Source of the DNA: Isoptericola variabilis 225
Lineage (GTDB): Bacteria; Actinomycetota; Actinomycetes; Actinomycetales; Cellulomonadaceae
Assembly: GCF_000215105.1 (NCBI RefSeq)
Contig: NC_015588.1
Location: forward strand, 2,976,001 to 3,040,000
Length of the DNA stretch: 64,000 nt
Reading direction: 5' to 3'
In this document: piece by piece, positions 58,268 to 64,000 of the stretch
Layout of the letters: each line of letters opens with the position of its first letter
How positions within the stretch are numbered: position 1 is the stretch's first letter
Translations under genes and position numbers: made by a program
Notes under the pieces: model-generated
What the model was told of the DNA's origin: nothing
What the model saw: only the letters and a program-made list of their open reading frames with translations
Databases searched by the model: none

Positions 58268-59845
58268 GTGCTCGACGCGGTGGTGGTGGGCTCCGGGCCG
58301 AACGGCCTGGCGGCGGCGGTGACGCTCGCCCGCTCCGGGCTGGGCGTCACGGTGCTCGAGGCCGAGGACACCGTGGGCGGCGGCGCCCGCACGCTGCCGC
58401 TCGGGCTCGCGGACGGCGTCGTGCACGACGTCTGCTCGGCCGTGCACCCCATGGCGTGGGCGTCGCCGTTCTTCCGCGCGTTCGACCTGCCCGCGCACGG
58501 CGTCGAGCTGCTCACGCCCGAGGTCTCGTACGCGCAGCCGCTCGACGGCGGGCGCTCCGCCGTCGCGTACCGCTTGCTCGACGCGACCGCCGAGCGCCTG
58601 GGGCCCGACGGCGCCGCGTGGCGCGCGCTCCTCGGCCCGCTCGCGCGCGAGTGGGAGGCGGTCGCGGCCGTGGCGCTCGGCGACAAGCGGTCCGTGCCGC
58701 CCGGGCTCGGGCGGGTCGGCGCGCTGGCGGCCGTGGCCCGGTACGGGCTCGCGCTGCTCGAGCAGGGCACGCGCGCCTGGGGCGTGCGGTTCGACGGCGA
58801 CGAGGCACCCGCGCTGCTCACCGGCGTCGCGGCGCACACCATCACGCGGCTGCCGTCGCTCGCCGGCGCGGGCACCGCGCTGCTGCTGGGTGCGCTCGCG
58901 CACGCCTCCCCCGTGTCAGAAAGGCAGTGGGCTGGAGCCCACCAGGCTTCTGACACCAAGCGGGTGCCCGGCGAAGTGTCAGAAAGGCAGTGGGCTGGAG
59001 CCCACCAGCTTTCTGACACGGGGTTCGACGGCGGGTGGCCGCTCCCGCGCGGCGGCTCGGGCGCGATCGTGGCGGCGCTCGTCGCCGACCTCGAGGCGCA
59101 CGGGGGCACCGTGGTGACCGGGCACCGCGTGCGCTCGCGCGCCGACCTGCCCGCCGCGCGCGCCTACCTCTTCGACACGACGCCGCGCACGCTCGTCGAC
59201 GTCCTCGGCGACGACCTCACGCCCGCGCTGCGCAGCGCGCTCACGTGGTTCCGGCACGGCGACGCCGCGGCGAAGGTCGACTTCGTGCTGTCGGGGCCCG
59301 TGCCGTGGGCCGACCCGGAGGTGGGCCGCGCGGGCACGGTGCACGTCGGCGGGACGCGCGCGGACCTCGCCCGCGCCGAGTCCGACGTCGCGGCCGGGCG
59401 CCACCCCGAGCGGCCCGTGTGCCTCGTGAGCGACCCGACCGTCGTCGACCCCTCGCGCGAGCACGGCGGGCTGCGGCCCCTGTGGACGTACGCGCACGTG
59501 CCGGCGGGCTCGGACGTCGACATGACCGAGGCGGTGACCGCGCAGGTCGAGCGGTTCGCACCCGGCTTCCGCGACGTCGTCGTCACCTCGCGGTGCACCC
59601 CCGCGGCCCGGCTCGCCGAGCACGACGCGAACTACGTCGGCGGCGACATCGCCGCGGGCGCCGTGTCGATGTGGCAGATGATCGCGCGGCCGACGGCGCG
59701 GCCCGACCCCTACGCGGCGGGCGGCGGCGCCTACCTGTGCTCGTCGTCGACCCCGCCCGGGCCCGGCGTCCACGGGATGGGCGGCTGGCACGCGGCGCGG
59801 CGGGCGCTGCGCGACGTCTTCGGCGTCCGGGTCACGCCCCTGTGA
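58268..59845 (+). CDS. FAD-dependent oxidoreductase (phytoene desaturase-like) with in-frame repeat insertion
   Basis: 525 residues from GTG at 58268. N-terminal dinucleotide-binding fold DAVVVGSGPNGLAAAVTLAR and the conserved C-terminal GGDIAAGAVSMWQMIARPTA and PPGPGVHGMGGWHAARRALR identify the NAD(P)/FAD oxidoreductase (CrtI-like) family. At about residues 213-255, between LLLGALAHA and GGWPLPRGGS, two 44-bp palindromes are translated as VSERQWAGAHQ(A/L)SDT twice. Relatives join these two conserved segments directly (from family knowledge), so about 40 residues are an insertion that kept the frame. Whether the enzyme tolerates it is unknown. Confidence 0.88.
   Translation: MLDAVVVGSGPNGLAAAVTLARSGLGVTVLEAEDTVGGGARTLPLGLADGVVHDVCSAVHPMAWASPFFRAFDLPAHGVELLTPEVSYAQPLDGGRSAVAYRLLDATAERLGPDGAAWRALLGPLAREWEAVAAVALGDKRSVPPGLGRVGALAAVARYGLALLEQGTRAWGVRFDGDEAPALLTGVAAHTITRLPSLAGAGTALLLGALAHASPVSERQWAGAHQASDTKRVPGEVSERQWAGAHQLSDTGFDGGWPLPRGGSGAIVAALVADLEAHGGTVVTGHRVRSRADLPAARAYLFDTTPRTLVDVLGDDLTPALRSALTWFRHGDAAAKVDFVLSGPVPWADPEVGRAGTVHVGGTRADLARAESDVAAGRHPERPVCLVSDPTVVDPSREHGGLRPLWTYAHVPAGSDVDMTEAVTAQVERFAPGFRDVVVTSRCTPAARLAEHDANYVGGDIAAGAVSMWQMIARPTARPDPYAAGGGAYLCSSSTPPGPGVHGMGGWHAARRALRDVFGVRVTPL
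58913..58956. repeat. 44-bp palindromic element, copy B (in the FAD oxidoreductase)
   Basis: GTGTCAGAAAGG ... CTTCTGACAC; same orientation as copy C and offset from it by exactly 63 bp (21 codons). Two mismatches to copy C. Confidence 0.95.
58976..59019. repeat. 44-bp palindromic element, copy C (in the FAD oxidoreductase)
   Basis: GTGTCAGAAAGG ... TTTCTGACAC; 19 bp of unrelated sequence separates it from copy B. Arms of 21 bp pair at 18 positions around a GG apex. Confidence 0.95.
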
Positions 59846-60355
59846 GCGGCGTGCCCGTCCCCAGCCACACGGTGCGGCGCGTGCGCAGGTCGGTGACCCC
59901 GCCCCGCCCGGACGGCGACGTCGTCACGACCCGCCCGCCCGGCCGCAGCAGCGTGTCGGTGTAGCGCGTCGCACGAGGTCCGCGGTGGTCGCGGCAGCAG
60001 CCCGCGACCTGCTCCCCGGGTGCGCGCGGCGCGTCGAGCGGCCCGGCCGGCGCGCCACGGCGGCGTCGAGGATGGAGGCGAGCCAGCGCCGGTCCGGGTC
60101 CTCGCGCTGCTCCGCCGTGAGCGTCGGCCCGCCGGCCCGGTAGTGCACGACGGCGGCACGCGCGGCCGCGCCGATCTCTCGCGGCTCGGGCTCGATCGCC
60201 GCGAGCAGGCCTGCGTGGGCGCCCGGGTCGGAGTACGCCGAGTGCCGGGCGTACTCGTCGTGCGTGGGAGCCGTCGCGGCGGCCGGCGCCGCGGCGACCG
60301 GGCCGAGACCTGGAGCGTCCATGCCGTGATGACCTCCGTCGTCGGGCGAACTCAT
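59832..60355 (-). pseudogene. Transglutaminase-like protein remnant, frameshifted and shortened
   Basis: The start (ATG 60353-60355, ribosome site GAGGTGG) leads into DEYARHSAYSDPGAHAGLLA, VVHYRAGGPTLTAEQRED and RRWLASILDA, the usual opening of actinobacterial transglutaminase-like proteins. The frame then shifts to one reading EQVAGCCRDH (the conserved CCRDx catalytic-Cys motif). The remaining catalytic His/Asp part is missing and a short unrelated-looking tail runs to 59832, overlapping the FAD gene end by 14 bp. Not expected to function. Confidence 0.6.
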
Positions 60356-60377
60356 CGCCACCTCACCCGGGACGGGG

Positions 60378-60911
60378 TCAGCGCCGGGACTCGAAGAAGT
60401 CGCGCAGCACCGCGCCGCACTCCTCCTCGCGGACGCCGCCGACCACCTCGACCTCGTGGTTGGCCCGCTGGTCGCGCACGAGGTCCCACACGGAACCGGT
60501 CGCGCCGGCCTTGGGGTCCCAGGCGCCGAGCACGAGCCGCCGCGCGCGCGCCGCCACCAGCGCGCCCGCGCACATGACGCACGGCTCGAGCGTGACGACG
60601 AGCGTGCACCCCTCGAGCCGCCACTCCCCGCGCGTCGCGGCCGCCTGCCGCAGCGCGAGCACCTCGGCGTGCGCGGTCGGGTCGCCGGTCTCCTCGCGCC
60701 GGTTGCGGCCCAGGCCGAGCAGCCGCCCGTCGTCGTCGACCACCAGCGCGCCGACGGGCACGTCACCGGTGGCGAGCGCGTGCGTCGCCTCGTGGAGCGC
60801 GATGCCCATGAGCTGCTCCCACACGGTGCGGCGCTGGCTCACGGTGCGGGGCGGGAACGTCCCCGGGGCCCAGGGCAGGGCCAGCCCGCGGGCCTCGGCG
60901 TCCGACGTCAC
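60378..60911 (-). CDS. tadA: tRNA adenosine(34) deaminase
   Basis: 177 residues from GTG at 60911. The deaminase zinc site is intact: [11 protein letters not shown] (His, catalytic Glu) and [18 protein letters not shown] (two Cys). [20 protein letters not shown] is the typical N-terminal core; about 35 extra residues precede it, so an internal start ([10 protein letters not shown]) is possible. It converts adenosine to inosine at position 34 of tRNA-Arg. It is divergent from upp, a pairing common in actinobacteria. Confidence 0.92.
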   Translation of the reverse strand: MTSDAEARGLALPWAPGTFPPRTVSQRRTVWEQLMGIALHEATHALATGDVPVGALVVDDDGRLLGLGRNRREETGDPTAHAEVLALRQAAATRGEWRLEGCTLVVTLEPCVMCAGALVAARARRLVLGAWDPKAGATGSVWDLVRDQRANHEVEVVGGVREEECGAVLRDFFESRR

Positions 60912-60968
60912 ACCCCCAGGCTAACCGCGGGCAGGCCCGCCGCACCGTCGCCCCGGTACGGTGGGGCC

Positions 60969-61604
60969 ATGCGCCTGCACGTCGCCGACCACCCCCTGGT
61001 GGCCCACAAGCTCAGCGTCCTGCGGGACGAGACCACGCCGTCCGCCACGTTCCGCCTGCTGGTCGACGAGCTCGTGACCCTGCTCGCCTACGAGGCGACG
61101 CGCCACGTGCGGGTCGAGCCCAAGGAGATCCGCACGCCCGTCACGTGGACGACGGGCGTGACGCTGAGCGACCCGAGCCCGATCGTCATCCCGATCCTGC
61201 GCGCCGGCCTCGGCATGCTCGACGGCATGACGCGCCTGCTCCCGACGGCGGGGGTCGGCTTCCTGGGCCTGCAGCGCGACGAGACCACGTACGAGGCGGT
61301 CACGTACGCGAACCGCCTGCCGGACGACCTCACCGACCGCCAGGTCTTCCTCCTCGACCCCATGCTCGCGACGGGCGGCACGCTCGTCGCGGCGATCGAC
61401 TACGTGCTGCAGCGCGGCGCGCGGGACGTGACCTGCGTGTGCCTGCTCGCCGCACCCGAGGGCCTGCAGGTCGTGCAGGAGGCCGTCGGCGACCGCGTCG
61501 ACGTGCAGGTGGTCGTCGCCGCCGTGGACGAGCGGCTCAACGACAAGAAGTACATCGTCCCGGGGCTCGGCGACGCGGGCGACCGCCTCTACGGCATCGT
61601 CTGA
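60969..61604 (+). CDS. upp: Uracil phosphoribosyltransferase
   Basis: 211 residues, full length. [37 protein letters not shown], the PRPP loop [20 protein letters not shown] (read with a break) and uracil-binding [12 protein letters not shown]. It makes UMP from uracil and PRPP; its partner importer is probably the NCS2 permease at 21031. Confidence 0.95.
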   Translation: MRLHVADHPLVAHKLSVLRDETTPSATFRLLVDELVTLLAYEATRHVRVEPKEIRTPVTWTTGVTLSDPSPIVIPILRAGLGMLDGMTRLLPTAGVGFLGLQRDETTYEAVTYANRLPDDLTDRQVFLLDPMLATGGTLVAAIDYVLQRGARDVTCVCLLAAPEGLQVVQEAVGDRVDVQVVVAAVDERLNDKKYIVPGLGDAGDRLYGIV

Positions 61605-61613
61605 GCCCTATCG

Positions 61614-61629
61614 GCTGAGCGCCCTCAGC
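61614..61629. terminator. small hairpin between upp and the convergent secreted-protein gene
   Basis: GCTGAG/CTCAGC around CGCC overlaps the stop of the gene at 61625. Short, so of modest confidence. Confidence 0.35.
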
Positions 61630-64000
61630 GGTGCTCGCAGGACGACACCCGCTCCCAGTGCCCGCGCGGCGTGCCCGCGGCCGTGGACGACGCGCGCGGC
61701 GACTCCGCCGCCCTGCCCTGGGCCTTGCCGGAGCCGGCGCCCTGACCCTTGCCCGCGGCCGAGCCCGAGCCGGGGTTGGCCGAGCCCGAGCGCGAGGCGC
61801 CCGAGGCCACGAACCGGTAGTTGTCGCCGCGGTAGGACGCGATCTCGCCGGGCTCGCCCGCACCTCGGCGCAGCGGCGGCGCGCACCATCCGCCGGTCCC
61901 CGTGAAGCGCTCGACGGTGAGGTCCTGCTGGCGGCCGGCCGCCGTCGCGCGGAACGTCGCGCCGTGCCGCCCCTGGACCGCGCCGGCGTCGACCGTCCGG
62001 ACCTGACCCGCGGGGACCTCGACCGTCCGGTCGACGCCCGGGCCGACGACGGCGAACTCGACCGCCACGTTGGACCGCGAGTTGTCGAGCACGAGGTCGA
62101 CCTCGCGCGTCGAGGTCCGGTTCCCGCCGGCGCCGGTCGCGACGGACACCTGACCGACGGCGAGGCGCGCCTCGGGCTCGGTGCGCACGCACGACGTCGC
62201 GCCGTGCCGTAGCTCGCGCTCCGCCGTGAGCGTCCGGCCCTCGTGCTCCCGGCTCAGCTGCACGACGGCGGTGCCCGGCGAGGTCGTGAGCCCGCCGGTG
62301 TCGACGGCGACCCGTGCGGCGCCGCCCGGCGCGACGTCCGCGGTGGCGGTCGCGGAGCCCCGGACGAGCGTCGCCGTCCACGCCGCGTCACCCCGGTTGG
62401 TCACGTCGGCGACGACGTGCGCCCGGTCCTCGAGGCACTGGGCCGTGAGCTTCACGTCGACGTCGGAGGCGGGCCAGCCCTCGGTGGCGCAGCTCTCGAA
62501 CGCCACCCGGACGGTGCCGACGACGCGGCCGTCGGCCCGCACCTCGAGCGTCTCGGTGCCCCACGGCACGGCGACGGCGAGGACGCCGGTCTCGCCGGCG
62601 GGCACGGTCTGGGTCCGCTCGATGCCCAGGACCGTCACGGCGAACGTCGCCGGGAGGGTCGAGCGGCGGTTGTCGAGCGGGATCTCGAACCGGTGGTAGG
62701 ACGCGTCGGCCGACGGGTCGAAGCGGCACTCGCCGCTCGGCTCCGCGCGGTCGCCGCCCAGGCGCGGGGCGACCGTCGCCTGCCCGTACGGGGCCGTCTT
62801 CGGCGCGGAAGGCGTCACGCCGTGCTCGGGCTGGTCGCCGTCGTGGTCGGTGACCCACCGGTAGAGCGTGAACGTGGCCTCGCCGTCGGGCACGCTGGTG
62901 CGGCCGGTGTCGGCGGTGAGCGTCGTCGTCTGGCCGGCGCCGAGACGCACAGGCGCGGCCGAGGCTCCGGCGACGATCATGCCGACCTGCATCGTCTCGT
63001 TCGTGAGGTTGGTGACGGTGCCCTCGACGCCCACGGTCCCGCCGACGTTGACGACCTTCGCCGTCGCCTCGATCTCCCACGCCGGGTCGTAGCAGTCGAC
63101 CGCGCCGTGCCGGCCCGCGGGCACCTCGGTGCTGAACGTCGACCCGGCCACGCTGGCGGTGACGTGCCAGTGCGCGGGGCCGGCCGGGACGCGCAGCCCG
63201 TCGTGGACGTGCGCGCTCACGGATTGGCCGGGTGCGACGACGTGGTCCTGCGTCGACGTGCCTCCCGCGGCGAGCCGCACCGTCACGGGGCTCGACGACG
63301 TGTTGACGTACGTCGCGCGCACGACGGCGTCGGCCGTGTCGACGCCGCCCCGCGCGTCGCACGTCGCCTCGAGCGCGGCGGTCGCCGCGAGCGCCCGCTC
63401 CCACGGCACGCCGACCGTGACGGGGGCCGCGGCGGGCACGACGTGGTCGGAGCCCTCGAGCACGGGCTGGACGGACGCGCTCACGGTCCCGGCGGGCGTC
63501 GTGCCGTCCGCGACGACGCGCAGGCGCCCGGACCGGCTCTCGCCGGCGGCGAGCTCGGGCGCGAGCTCCCCGGGGCGGCACGTCCAGCGCTCGTCCCCGG
63601 CCTCGCACACGAGGTCGCCGTCGGACCCGACGACGGTGAGCCCGGCCGGCACCGCGACGTCGACCGACCAGCCGGTCGCGGCCGTGTCGCCGGTGTTCGT
63701 CACGTCGACGGGGATCCAGCCCTCGCCGGGGTTCTCGAGCACGGCGGGCGCGGCCGACGCGGCGGTGAGCTCCGCGCCGTAGCTGCTGACCGAGGTCGGG
63801 GGCAGGGCGATCGTCTCCGTCTCGAGGCCCTCGGCCCACACGTGCGCCCGGATCGGGTACTCGCCGCCGAGCCGCGCGACGACGGGGAACGCGACCGTGC
63901 GCTCCTCGCCGGGCTCGAGGGTCCCGACGGCGCACAGCACCTCGCGCTCCGCCGTCGCGACCGGGGTGCACGCGAGCATCTCGGCGCTCAGGTCACCTAC
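61625..64000 (-). CDS. Large secreted repeat protein, C-terminal 790 residues (runs off the window)
   Basis: The frame is open to the window edge, so the start is missing. It consists of repeated beta-sandwich domains of about 110 residues of the CARDB/DUF11-like 'additional domain' type, each with phrases such as WIPVDVTNTGDTAATGWSVD, TYVNTSSSPVTVRLAAGG, VEGTVTNLTNETMQVGMIV and VADVTNRGDAAWTATLVRGS, each with Cys pairs. It ends in a low-complexity Gly/Ser/Ala linker (SGSANPGSGSAAGKGQGAGS) and a short basic tail. It is probably a cell-surface or extracellular structural protein. No anchor is recognised. Confidence 0.8.
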   Translation of the reverse strand, partial: VGDLSAEMLACTPVATAEREVLCAVGTLEPGEERTVAFPVVARLGGEYPIRAHVWAEGLETETIALPPTSVSSYGAELTAASAAPAVLENPGEGWIPVDVTNTGDTAATGWSVDVAVPAGLTVVGSDGDLVCEAGDERWTCRPGELAPELAAGESRSGRLRVVADGTTPAGTVSASVQPVLEGSDHVVPAAAPVTVGVPWERALAATAALEATCDARGGVDTADAVVRATYVNTSSSPVTVRLAAGGTSTQDHVVAPGQSVSAHVHDGLRVPAGPAHWHVTASVAGSTFSTEVPAGRHGAVDCYDPAWEIEATAKVVNVGGTVGVEGTVTNLTNETMQVGMIVAGASAAPVRLGAGQTTTLTADTGRTSVPDGEATFTLYRWVTDHDGDQPEHGVTPSAPKTAPYGQATVAPRLGGDRAEPSGECRFDPSADASYHRFEIPLDNRRSTLPATFAVTVLGIERTQTVPAGETGVLAVAVPWGTETLEVRADGRVVGTVRVAFESCATEGWPASDVDVKLTAQCLEDRAHVVADVTNRGDAAWTATLVRGSATATADVAPGGAARVAVDTGGLTTSPGTAVVQLSREHEGRTLTAERELRHGATSCVRTEPEARLAVGQVSVATGAGGNRTSTREVDLVLDNSRSNVAVEFAVVGPGVDRTVEVPAGQVRTVDAGAVQGRHGATFRATAAGRQQDLTVERFTGTGGWCAPPLRRGAGEPGEIASYRGDNYRFVASGASRSGSANPGSGSAAGKGQGAGSGKAQGRAAESPRASSTAAGTPRGHWERVSSCEHR

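Noticed and set aside
61605..61630. Relation of the upp hairpin to the tandem repeat at 26563
   Set aside because: Both contain CCTCAGCG, but the match is too short and the structures differ.

Overview
The window is very GC-rich actinobacterial DNA with dense genes, many GTG starts and short ATGA overlaps. A GH6 cellulase behind a CebR/CelR-type operator, a GH35 beta-galactosidase, secreted multidomain carbohydrate-active proteins, a mycothiol-dependent nitroreductase homologue and an F420-type oxidoreductase point to a Cellulomonas-like organism (Cellulomonadaceae or Promicromonosporaceae). That placement is inference from gene content; no rRNA is present.

Layout. 1-3.6 kb: ABC ATPase fragment, shrunken phosphotransferase, NUDIX and GyrI-like pair, serine hydrolase. 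3.65-7.3 kb: large secreted PA14/beta-propeller/CBM/DUF1080 protein. 7.4-10.4 kb: dnaX and a NUDIX gene. 10.7-11.4 kb: broken secreted-protein fragment. 11.4-14.1 kb: metQNI methionine importer. 14.5-15.9 kb: lgt, SRP RNA (ffs), tRNA-Ser(GGA). 15.9-20 kb: GerW-like protein, GH35, GH6. 20-31 kb: LytR_C protein, uracil permease, LLM oxidoreductase, DsbA-like nitroreductase, TetR, FMN riboswitch with RibM/PnuC-type transporter, acyl-CoA dehydrogenase, NUDIX, Nramp manganese transporter with a 20-bp operator. 31-37 kb: three glycosyltransferases plus an SGNH hydrolase, which look like one glycolipid or lipoglycan cluster, then a choice-of-anchor I protein. 37-44 kb: small enzymes and several decaying genes, including a broken ECF sigma operon. 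44.1-46.8 kb: an IS3-family element interrupted by a second, intact IS3-family element with a 3-bp target duplication. 46.9-57 kb: tRNA-Ser(CGA) and a 3247-residue RTX-type secreted protein. 57.3-61.6 kb: Sir2 deacetylase, FAD oxidoreductase, tadA, upp. 61.6 kb to the end: a secreted repeat protein running off the window.

The most unusual content is two families of short repeats that occur both between and inside genes. (1) Tandem arrays built on the core GCGCTACCTCGGCG occur four times. The three intergenic arrays include two with an exact 20-bp period; the fourth lies inside dnaX with an exact 21-bp period, so the frame is kept. (2) A 44-bp imperfect palindrome (ends GTGTCAGAA and TTCTGACAC) lies once upstream of the Sir2 gene and twice, 63 bp apart and in frame, inside an FAD oxidoreductase. 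A different 50-bp palindrome with related TGTCAG/CTGACA ends lies in the SGNH hydrolase. Many genes also carry internal deletions or 1-nt indels, which means either real decay or sequence error in homopolymers.
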